Assembly: GCA_910578095.1 (NCBI GenBank)
Contig: CAJTOZ010000012.1
Span: 1-64,000 of the forward strand
DNA length: 64,000 bases
Source of the DNA: an uncultured Muribaculaceae bacterium
GTDB taxonomy: Bacteria; Bacteroidota; Bacteroidia; Bacteroidales; Muribaculaceae
Direction of reading: 5' to 3'
In this document: positions 50,096-57,395 of the stretch, piece after piece
Layout of the letters: every line of letters starts with the position of its first letter
Numbering within the stretch: the first letter of the stretch is position 1
Translations under genes and position numbers: made by a program
Notes under the pieces: model-generated
Told to the model about the DNA's origin: nothing
The model's input: the letters and a program-made list of their open reading frames with translations, nothing else
The model's database searches: none

Positions 50096-51487
50096 TTATT
50101 GGGCATCGGCCGTGCCAAATGCCTTGGCTTCATCGGCGGTGCGGAATGTGCGGATCCAGTATACATCGTACCAGGCTGCTGCCGGGTCGACATTTGCATT
50201 GGGAATATCGGCCACCTTGAGCTGGAAGAGGTTGAAGTCGTGGGTCTTGGTAGCCCATTCGCCGAACTTGCTCGTAAGGTCGATCATGATCAGACGCGTG
50301 CCGTCGGGCAGATCGTAGCCGGCCTTGTCGTGGGGGTTGCCGGAATCGCGCACGTCCCAGGTGTTGTCGCCACCCTTGGGAATGGTACACTTGATAGCAA
50401 GTACAGGACGCTCGGAAGCCATGGTGAACATGCTGTTGTTGTTCACATCCATCTTGATGTCGCGGCGCCACTTACCGGTGGTGGAGGGGAAATGCACGCG
50501 CCACACATTCTCGCCGCGTTCGTCGGGAGCCTGATCGTTGGAGCATATCCAGCCGGCCCACTGGTTGGCGGCATTCCAGATGTAAAGGCCATTGACCACT
50601 TCCACAGGGATGGTCACCGACTGGCCTGTCTCGGAGCAGGTGGCGGTGATGTTGGCGGTGCCGAAGCCGCGGGGCGTCACTACGCCGCGGTATACGGTGG
50701 CTACCATTTCATCGTCGCTGGTCCATGTCACGGAACCGATGGTGGCATCGGCGGGATAATAGGTCACATTCAGTTCCACGCTGCCCTGGTTGATGCAGAG
50801 ACCCTCGGCCAGAGGCTCCACTTCCACGCGCTCGGCGTTGACCATGCGGTTGATGTGCAACGAGTATTCGCCGCGCACGCCGCTCTTGTCGGTGGCATTG
50901 GCATAGATAGTCACATCGCCCATAGCGAGGCAGGTGACAAGGCCATTCTCGTCCACGCTGGCCAGGGATGCGTCGGAAGTGCTCCAGATGAGACGGTCGT
51001 AGGTGTGGTCGGCCGGGAGAATCTCGGCGGCCATCTGCAGCTCGTCGCTCACATAGTATTTGCCGTCCTCACCCGCGGGGGTGGTGTTGGTGACATTGAT
51101 CTGCGTGGCCTTGATGATCTCGGGAATCACATTCACGATCACAGAGGCATTGGCGTTGAACACCGGAAAACCGATTTCGCCATAGGCCGTGATGATGGCG
51201 CGGCCCACATCCTTGGCGTGGATGGTACCGTCCTGATCTACGGTGGCCACCTCCTCGTCCGACGAGGAGAAGATGATATTTTTGTTGGTGGCGGTCTCCG
51301 GGCCCACACTGTAGGCTATAGTGGAGTCCATGCCTACAGCCAGGGGCAGCGTGGGGCTCACATGGAAGGTGATCTCCTCCAGCATGTGCGCTTCGTCGGC
51401 GTTGAGCGTGAGCTGCTTTTCGTCGTCGCAGGCAGTCATGGCCATGGCGGCTACGGCGGCAAGAGCTATATATTTGGCATTTTTCAT
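50096..51487 (-). CDS. Surface glycan-binding lipoprotein with BIG2 Ig-like domains
   Basis: A lipoprotein of 463 residues (MAMTACDDEKQLTLN, Cys 20). Three BIG2-like Ig domains follow, each with the signature of a W/F-S-S-x-D-x-x-x-A-x-V-D strand pair: IFSSSDEEVATVDQDGTIHA, IWSTSDASLASVDENGLVTC and WTSDDEMVATVYRGVVTPRG. The C-terminal domain of about 150 residues (LYIWNAANQWAGWICSNDQ...MDVNNNSMFTMASERPVLAIKC) ends in a description-like beta fold and is the likely glycan-binding part. It occupies the SusE position after SusD (36 bases) and before the lyase (88 bases). The ligand is unknown; the locus suggests a uronic-acid-containing glycan. Confidence 0.82.
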   Translation of the reverse strand: MKNAKYIALAAVAAMAMTACDDEKQLTLNADEAHMLEEITFHVSPTLPLAVGMDSTIAYSVGPETATNKNIIFSSSDEEVATVDQDGTIHAKDVGRAIITAYGEIGFPVFNANASVIVNVIPEIIKATQINVTNTTPAGEDGKYYVSDELQMAAEILPADHTYDRLIWSTSDASLASVDENGLVTCLAMGDVTIYANATDKSGVRGEYSLHINRMVNAERVEVEPLAEGLCINQGSVELNVTYYPADATIGSVTWTSDDEMVATVYRGVVTPRGFGTANITATCSETGQSVTIPVEVVNGLYIWNAANQWAGWICSNDQAPDERGENVWRVHFPSTTGKWRRDIKMDVNNNSMFTMASERPVLAIKCTIPKGGDNTWDVRDSGNPHDKAGYDLPDGTRLIMIDLTSKFGEWATKTHDFNLFQLKVADIPNANVDPAAAWYDVYWIRTFRTADEAKAFGTADAQ

Positions 51488-51523
51488 TGTTCCTGTGAAT
51501 TATGCATTATGAATTGTGAATTG

Positions 51524-53236
51524 TTACCAGCCGGGGTTCTGCTTGAGATTGGAGTTGAGCTGCAGCTGGCTGGTGGGCAGCGGGAAGAGATAGTGCTTGG
51601 GCAGGAACTGACGCTCGCTCTCGATTATGAGGCGGCCGTCGGCATTGACGGGCACTCCGGGCACAGCCCATTTCTCCTGCCATTCGCCGGTCCATACTAT
51701 GCCGGTGACATCCATGGGCATCTCGGTCTCGGCGGTTTTCCAGCGGCGCAGGTCGTCGAGGCGGAAACCTTCCTGGAAAAGCTCGATGGTGCGCTCGCGG
51801 CGGATTTCCTCACGCATGTCGAGGCCGTGGGTGTTGACGAAAGCGTTGCTCAGCTTGGGCATCTGCTTGTTCACACGGGTGCGGGTGAGGTTGAGCGAGA
51901 TGTTGAGGTCGTCGTCGCTGATCTGGCCGCCGTTGGCCTCGAATGTGGCTTCGGCATAGTTCAGGAGCACCTCGGCGTAGCGGAGCACAGGCCAGTCGAA
52001 GCTCTGCTGGCCGTCGAGCACTTTGCGCTCGGTGCACCACTTCTGGTGCCAGTAGCCGGTGCCGCCGTTGGGGAGGGCATTACGGCGTGCGGCTGCAGCG
52101 CGTTCGGCATCGCTGCCGCTCCAGTCGATACGGCTCTTCTCGTTGTTCCAGAAGTCGTCGCCGGGCTGGCAGAGGGTGTAGCGCATGCGGTGGTCGCGGT
52201 TCTGCCACTCGGAAGTGACTTTGTCGCGGCCCTGGAACTGGGCGGATTTCTCGATGGGCAAACCGTCCTGACAGAGGTACATGTCGGCAAACTTGGAATT
52301 CACACGCTGGTGCTGGAAGAATATCTCAGTGGTGAGGTTGCGGCCGATAGTCTTGAGCTCGGTATCGAAGCAGCGCTTGATGATGTACTCGTGATTGTCG
52401 GCTTTGGTGAGGCCGGCACCGTTGCTCTGCACGTTCTCAAGGATGAACATGTACTTCTGCGATGCGTCGCCGAGGGCAGCGTTGTAGAAGAGCCAGAACT
52501 TGCCACCGTCGATCACCTTCTTGGCAGCCTTGGCGGCCTCGGCGCAGAATGCGCGGCCACGGGCCTCGTTGTTCTTATGGTTGATCTGCCATGTGCCTTC
52601 GAAGAGACCCACGCGGCTCAGGAAGCCAAGGGCGCCTTCGCTGCCCACACGGCCTTCAGCTATGTCGGCTGTGGGTTTGAGCAGATCGGCAGCGGTCCAG
52701 AGGTCGTTGATGATGAAATCGGCCACTTCGGCGCGGTCGTTGCGACCGCTGAAGAGCAAAGGATTGTCAGTGTCGATGGGCTCGTCCACAATGATCACGT
52801 CGCCGAACTTCTGCAGAAGCTGGAAATAGTTCCATGCACGGAAGAAGTAGGCCTCGCCCAGCGACTGACGGATGCTCTCGGTGGTGCCACCGTAGCGGCC
52901 GGCGTTCTGGATGAGCAGGTTGCAACGGCGGATGCGGTCGTATGCGCCGGTGTAGTCGCCGTCGCCTTCAGGCACGGTGTGCGTACCGGTGGCGATAGCG
53001 TCGCGGCCCTGGTCGTAGCTGATGAGGTCGCTGTGGCGGTCGCAGTGCACATTGTCGGCATAGACGGTGCCGAAGTTGGGCAGCCAGTCGTAGAATTTGT
53101 TGGCAAAGAGTTCAAAGTCGCCGGCTTCGCTCCAGAGATTGCTGTCGCTGACGTCTTCTTTCGACGTCAGGTCGAGGCACGATGCGGATGCGAGGCCCAT
53201 GGCGGCGATTGCCATATATTTAACTATGCGGTTCAT
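51524..53236 (-). CDS. susD: SusD/RagB-family outer-membrane lipoprotein (lyase locus)
   Basis: The 570-residue lipoprotein has its Cys in GLASASCLDLTSKED. SusD core phrases include YDRIRRCNLLIQNAGRYGG, RQSLGEAYFFRAWNYFQLLQKFGDVIIVDEPID (partly) and, near the end, REEIRRERTIELFQEGFRLDDLRRW, the conserved R-R-E-R-x-x-E-L block. It binds glycan on the surface and pairs with SusC 21 bases upstream. It is only distantly similar to the SusD at 25545, fitting a different substrate. Confidence 0.93.
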   Translation of the reverse strand: MNRIVKYMAIAAMGLASASCLDLTSKEDVSDSNLWSEAGDFELFANKFYDWLPNFGTVYADNVHCDRHSDLISYDQGRDAIATGTHTVPEGDGDYTGAYDRIRRCNLLIQNAGRYGGTTESIRQSLGEAYFFRAWNYFQLLQKFGDVIIVDEPIDTDNPLLFSGRNDRAEVADFIINDLWTAADLLKPTADIAEGRVGSEGALGFLSRVGLFEGTWQINHKNNEARGRAFCAEAAKAAKKVIDGGKFWLFYNAALGDASQKYMFILENVQSNGAGLTKADNHEYIIKRCFDTELKTIGRNLTTEIFFQHQRVNSKFADMYLCQDGLPIEKSAQFQGRDKVTSEWQNRDHRMRYTLCQPGDDFWNNEKSRIDWSGSDAERAAAARRNALPNGGTGYWHQKWCTERKVLDGQQSFDWPVLRYAEVLLNYAEATFEANGGQISDDDLNISLNLTRTRVNKQMPKLSNAFVNTHGLDMREEIRRERTIELFQEGFRLDDLRRWKTAETEMPMDVTGIVWTGEWQEKWAVPGVPVNADGRLIIESERQFLPKHYLFPLPTSQLQLNSNLKQNPGW

Positions 53237-53257
53237 ATGATGTGTTTCGTGATATTG

Positions 53258-56200
53258 TTAGAAAGTGAGGTTGGCACCGATGGTCCATGTGCGCAGGAAG
53301 GGGTAGCGGCGGGAGTCGGTGATGCGGCGGTTTGCCTCGGGGTCCCAGTCGTCGGTGTTGCCTTTCCATTCCCAGAGGTCGGTACCGGTTACATACAGGC
53401 GCAGGTTGCTGATCACCTTCTGCTTGGCAAGCACGCTCTGCGGGAGAGTGTAGCCGATGGTGAGGTTCTTCAGGCGCAGATAGCTGCCGTCCTGCACGCT
53501 CCAGGAGGAGCACTGGTAGTTGTAGTCGTAGATATTGGACTGCATGGTGAGCGTCGGATAGCGGTTGTCCGGTGTCTCGGGGCTCCATACGTTGCCCACC
53601 CAGTGGTTGGAACCGTTCTGCCAGGCGTTACGCATGGGGATGCGCCAGGGGTCGGGGTCGTTGCCGCTGCCGGTGACACGCCAGATAGTGCGCTTGGCTG
53701 CGCCCTGGAACACCATGTTCACATCGAAGCCTTTCCACTCGGCTCCCAGATTGAAGGAGTACTGGATCTTGGGATCGTCGGTACCGAGGTACACGAGGTC
53801 CTGCTCGTTGATCTTACCGTCGCCGTTGACATCCTGGAACATGTTGTCGCCCAGACGCACGAGCTGGATGTTACCTGCGCCACCGTAGTTTTCGCCATAG
53901 CGGGCGATGTATTTCTCGAGAGTTTCCTCGTTCTGGATCTTGCCCACATAGCGGTAGCCCCATACGGAGTTGAGAGGATAACCTTCCTGGTCGCTGCGCA
54001 CACCTGCGCCGATGGCGCCGCTGCCGCCGTTGTCGAGCAGACGGTTCTCCACATAGGTGAATGTGCCGCCCACGTGGTAGTTCACATTGCCGATGCGGTC
54101 GTTCCAGTTCACCTGGCCTTCATAGCCCCATGCCTTGAACTTACCCTTGTTGGCGGTAGGAGCGGCAGCTCCGAGGATACCGGGATAGATCACATCGATG
54201 AGCATGTTGTTGGTTCGCTTCCAGAATGCCTCTACAGTACCGGTGAGACGGTTGTTGAAGAAGCCGAAGTCAAGGGCCACGTTGTAGTTGTGCACGCGCT
54301 CCCACGTACGGTCGGTGCTGGGCAGGGTGCCTTTCACGTCCATATTGCCCACGAGCGAGCCGCCGATAAGGTTGCCGCCGGTGTTGTACATGGTGTAGAA
54401 TGTCATGCCGGAATAGCGGTCGATACCGTTCTGGTTGCCCACATTACCGTAGGACGCACGCAACTTGAGTTCGTTGATGTAGGGTCGCACACCTTCCATG
54501 AATGCTTCCTCAGTGAGGCGCCAGCCCAGCGACGTGCCCCAGAAGAAGGCCCAGCGGTTGGCGGCCTGGAATTTGGAGCTGCCGTCGTAGCGGAACTGGC
54601 CTTCGATCATGTATTTGCTCTTGTAGTCGTAGTTGGCACGGCCGTAGTACGACATGATGGCTTCCTCCCACTTGCGGGGTGTGGTGAGCTTGGTCTCGCC
54701 GGAACCGTTGGGAATGCCGAGAGTGGGCTGGATGTCGAGGGTGGAGACACCAAATCCCTCATACTGCTTCATGTTGTACTGCACACCGCCGAGGAGCGTG
54801 AGGTTGTGGTCGTTGTTGAACGTCTTGTTCCAGTCCACATAGCCCTGGATGCTGTAGAAGTCGGTGGAGCTCTGTGTCTTTTCGTAGCTGTTGTCCTTCT
54901 TCAGGGGCGACGTAAAGGCGAGTTCCTCACCGTTGTAGCGGTAGAAGTCGATGCTGAGTGTCTGCTTGTCGCGCACGGCTTCGGAGTGGTTGTAGCCGAG
55001 TACAACGTTGGCGCGCAGACCGTCGATGATCTCATAACGCAGCGTCTCGCTGATGTTGACGGCGTTGACCTTAAGTTTGTTGTCGCCACCGAGCTCCACG
55101 AGCCAGTTGGGCGTACGCCACTGCTCGGCCCAGCCGTAAGGCTTGCCATCGATGGTGCTGGTGGGGAAGCCGGGCTGTGCCTGGCCCACGTTGAGGGCAG
55201 CGCCTATCTGCGAGGGAGCCACCTGGTCCTGACGGTTGTAGCCGATGACACTCTGCAGCGTCATGCCCTTCATGATCTGGAACGTGTTGTTCAGGCGCAG
55301 GTTGATACGCTGGTTGTGGTTGTTGCCCCATTTCAGGTTGGAGTCGTCGTACATATAGCCGAGCGAGAAGCGGAAGAGATTCTTATCGGTGCCGCCGCTC
55401 ACGCTGAGCTCGTGCTGGGTGCTCCAGCTGTTGCCCCACATCACGTCCTGCCAGTCGGTGTCGAAGAACATCATTTCCGTCACGTTGGTCATGCCCAGGG
55501 GGTTGCCGGCTATCCACTGGTTGGTGTACATCTTGGCCAGGGTAGCGTAGCGCATCCAGGTATCGTTCATGTCGTAGCCGTCGTTGCCACGGGCTTCGAG
55601 CACGCCGTCGGCCCACTGGAGCAGGCTCATGCCCTGGTTCTGCAGACCGATGTTCTTGAAGGTATAGCTGCCGCTGTAGTCCACCTTCACCTTGCCTTCC
55701 TTGGCTTTCTTTGTGGTGACGAGCACAACACCGCCTGCAGCCTTCGAACCGTAGATGGAGGCAGCGGCGTCCTTCAGGAAGTTCATGCTTTCGATATCGG
55801 AGGGGTTGAGCAGACGCAGCTCATTCACGCTGTCGTACTCCACGCCGTCGATGATGACGAGAGGCTCGCTGTTGTTCTTGGAGAACGCTCCGCGCAGGCT
55901 CATACCCCAGCTTTCATCGCCGGGCGCCGAGCTCTGGCGGGTGATGATCACACCGGGCACCTGACCCTGCAGCGCCTGCACGGGGCTGGAGAGGGTGCCT
56001 TTGTTTTCGAGTGCTTTTTCATCTACAACGGCCACGGAGCCGGTGAGGGTGGCTTTCTTCTGTGTGCCGTAGCCCACTACCACTACTTCGCTGAGCACTT
56101 CGGAATTTTCCTGAAGTGTGATATTAAGATGGTCGGCATCGATGCGCACCTCTTGAGTCTTCATACCCACGTAACTGACGACAAGGGTATTGCCTTTAAG

Positions 56201-56455
56201 ATTTTTAAGGCTGAAATTGCCGTCGATGTCCGTGACGGCAGCCTGGTCGGTGCCTTTCACGAGAATAGATGCGCCGATGAGGGGCTCGCCGGTAGAATCC
56301 ACTACCGTACCCGTCACGCTCTTCACGACAGAAGCCGCAGCCGGCACAGGAGCCGGGGCGGCATAGACTTCTGCGGGAGCCGCAGCCATCACGGCCGCTG
56401 TGGCCATGGCTATCAGCGTAGCGCGAGACAGTCCGCTTCTACTGTTGTCATTCAT
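53258..56455 (-). CDS. susC: SusC/RagA-family TonB-dependent transporter (lyase locus)
   Basis: Outer-membrane oligosaccharide importer of 1065 residues. The N-terminus is long (MNDNSRSGLSRATLIAMATAAVMAAAPAEVYA) with an alanine/proline stretch before the carboxypeptidase-regulatory-like domain (VTGTVVDSTGEPLIGASILVKG). The TonB/plug motifs are VLSEVVVVGYGTQKKATLTGS, LQGQVPGVIITRQSSAPGDES and LVIIDGVEYDSVNELRLLNPSDIESMNFLKDAAAS (partly). The barrel ends RTWTIGANLTF. No STN domain is present, so the usual transmembrane signalling to an anti-sigma factor is not expected, even though an ECF sigma gene lies 51 bases upstream on the same strand. Confidence 0.95.
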   Translation of the reverse strand: MNDNSRSGLSRATLIAMATAAVMAAAPAEVYAAPAPVPAAASVVKSVTGTVVDSTGEPLIGASILVKGTDQAAVTDIDGNFSLKNLKGNTLVVSYVGMKTQEVRIDADHLNITLQENSEVLSEVVVVGYGTQKKATLTGSVAVVDEKALENKGTLSSPVQALQGQVPGVIITRQSSAPGDESWGMSLRGAFSKNNSEPLVIIDGVEYDSVNELRLLNPSDIESMNFLKDAAASIYGSKAAGGVVLVTTKKAKEGKVKVDYSGSYTFKNIGLQNQGMSLLQWADGVLEARGNDGYDMNDTWMRYATLAKMYTNQWIAGNPLGMTNVTEMMFFDTDWQDVMWGNSWSTQHELSVSGGTDKNLFRFSLGYMYDDSNLKWGNNHNQRINLRLNNTFQIMKGMTLQSVIGYNRQDQVAPSQIGAALNVGQAQPGFPTSTIDGKPYGWAEQWRTPNWLVELGGDNKLKVNAVNISETLRYEIIDGLRANVVLGYNHSEAVRDKQTLSIDFYRYNGEELAFTSPLKKDNSYEKTQSSTDFYSIQGYVDWNKTFNNDHNLTLLGGVQYNMKQYEGFGVSTLDIQPTLGIPNGSGETKLTTPRKWEEAIMSYYGRANYDYKSKYMIEGQFRYDGSSKFQAANRWAFFWGTSLGWRLTEEAFMEGVRPYINELKLRASYGNVGNQNGIDRYSGMTFYTMYNTGGNLIGGSLVGNMDVKGTLPSTDRTWERVHNYNVALDFGFFNNRLTGTVEAFWKRTNNMLIDVIYPGILGAAAPTANKGKFKAWGYEGQVNWNDRIGNVNYHVGGTFTYVENRLLDNGGSGAIGAGVRSDQEGYPLNSVWGYRYVGKIQNEETLEKYIARYGENYGGAGNIQLVRLGDNMFQDVNGDGKINEQDLVYLGTDDPKIQYSFNLGAEWKGFDVNMVFQGAAKRTIWRVTGSGNDPDPWRIPMRNAWQNGSNHWVGNVWSPETPDNRYPTLTMQSNIYDYNYQCSSWSVQDGSYLRLKNLTIGYTLPQSVLAKQKVISNLRLYVTGTDLWEWKGNTDDWDPEANRRITDSRRYPFLRTWTIGANLTF

Positions 56456-56506
56456 GCGATGTTGGTTTGATTTATGGTTAACTATATTGAATTTCTTTCG
56501 TAGGAA

Positions 56507-57013
56507 TCATATGCATGCACGCATATATCCGCGCACTATGCCTGAGGCGGTGAAGATATGGTTTTCCACAGTGCGCGTGGAAAGCCCCATGCGCGCGCCT
56601 ATCTCGGCAGCGCTCAAGCCCTCGAAGCGACGGAGCTCGAACACCGCGCGGCGCTTGGCTGAGAGAGCGGCGATGCAACGCGCTTCCACAGCGGCAAGGT
56701 CGGCAGCGATCACGGCGGATTCGGTGCTCGTGTCGGATTTGGGCAGATAATCCATCATGTAGCGGTCGGCCTCTCGGCGCACATAATGGTGGCGCAGATA
56801 GTCGTTCACGACATTGCGCGCTACAGTAAAGATAAGATAACGCACCTGCTCGGGCAGGAAGCCTCCGTCGTGGGAGTGCTCCAGCAACTTCAGAAACACG
56901 TCCTGTGCCAGGTCTGCCGCGTCGTCCGGGTCGTTCACTCTCGTACCGATATAACGCACCACTTGCGGGCGGAGCTGCACATAAGCCTGTGTGATGATCT
57001 GGTCGGTTTTCAT
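56507..57013 (-). CDS. ECF-type RNA polymerase sigma factor
   Basis: An extracytoplasmic-function sigma factor of 168 residues. Region 2 includes DPDDAADLAQDVFLKLLEH and QVRYLIFTVARNVVNDYLRH, and region 4 includes RRAVFELRRFEGLSAAEIGARMGLSTRTVENHIFTA (key part: EGLSAAEIGARMGLSTRTVE). The spacing between them is normal, so it should be active. It has a full consensus promoter (57039-57070). No FecR-like anti-sigma gene lies beside it, and the SusC that follows lacks an STN domain, so its control must differ from the usual sigma/anti-sigma/SusC relay. It may drive the SusC operon or genes with the two-box motif near 46.6 and 48.2 kb; both are guesses. Confidence 0.9.
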   Translation of the reverse strand: MKTDQIITQAYVQLRPQVVRYIGTRVNDPDDAADLAQDVFLKLLEHSHDGGFLPEQVRYLIFTVARNVVNDYLRHHYVRREADRYMMDYLPKSDTSTESAVIAADLAAVEARCIAALSAKRRAVFELRRFEGLSAAEIGARMGLSTRTVENHIFTASGIVRGYMRACI

Positions 57014-57038
57014 TGGTATTCAGATTTTGATTCGCTTG

Positions 57039-57070
57039 CAAAATTATCACTGTAAAATATCCTTTGCAAA
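57039..57070 (-). promoter_or_regulatory. Promoter of the ECF sigma gene
   Basis: TTTG (57067-57070) and TAATTTTG (57039-57046) on the minus strand are 20 bases apart; the ATG lies 26 bases downstream of the -7 box. The sigma gene is thus read by the housekeeping sigma factor. Confidence 0.8.
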
Positions 57071-57152
57071 ATTTTTACACAGGATTATATGCAAATCAAT
57101 TTAGTGAAATATTAACAATATAATACACTGAATAACAGTTATTTAATTTTTT

Positions 57153-57191
57153 GAAACTCGAGTTTCACACAATTATTTGAAACTATTGAAA
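57153..57191. promoter_or_regulatory. Perfect 14-bp palindrome and TTGAAAC repeats, possible operator
   Basis: GAAACTCGAGTTTC (57153-57166) is a perfect palindrome. TTGAAAC occurs three times (near 57151, 57178 and 57185). This lies upstream of the sigma gene promoter and downstream of the membrane regulator gene, a fitting place for that regulator to bind. The rest of the 382-base gap (57014-57395) shows no gene. Confidence 0.5.
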
Positions 57192-57395
57192 CCGGCTGCT
57201 TCTACTTTTTCGCTCCACCGGCGGCCCCGGCAGCCGCCCGGGACTGCAACGCCACAAGCTATCAGAACATACCGTTACTGGATACCTGCGCGCACCATCA
57301 CGCCACAGCAGCGAGCCCGCGTGGCCACGCTGTCCGGAATCAACGAAAAGGAAAGGATGAATATTAACGGCGCCCCCTCACGCGGTGGCGGGGGG

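Noticed and set aside
50084..56470. Open plus-strand frame of 2128 codons antisense to SusC, SusD and the BIG2 protein
   Set aside because: It lies opposite three well-supported genes, contains low-complexity His/Val/Gly-rich translation, and arises from the GC-rich codon bias of the true genes, which removes antisense stops.
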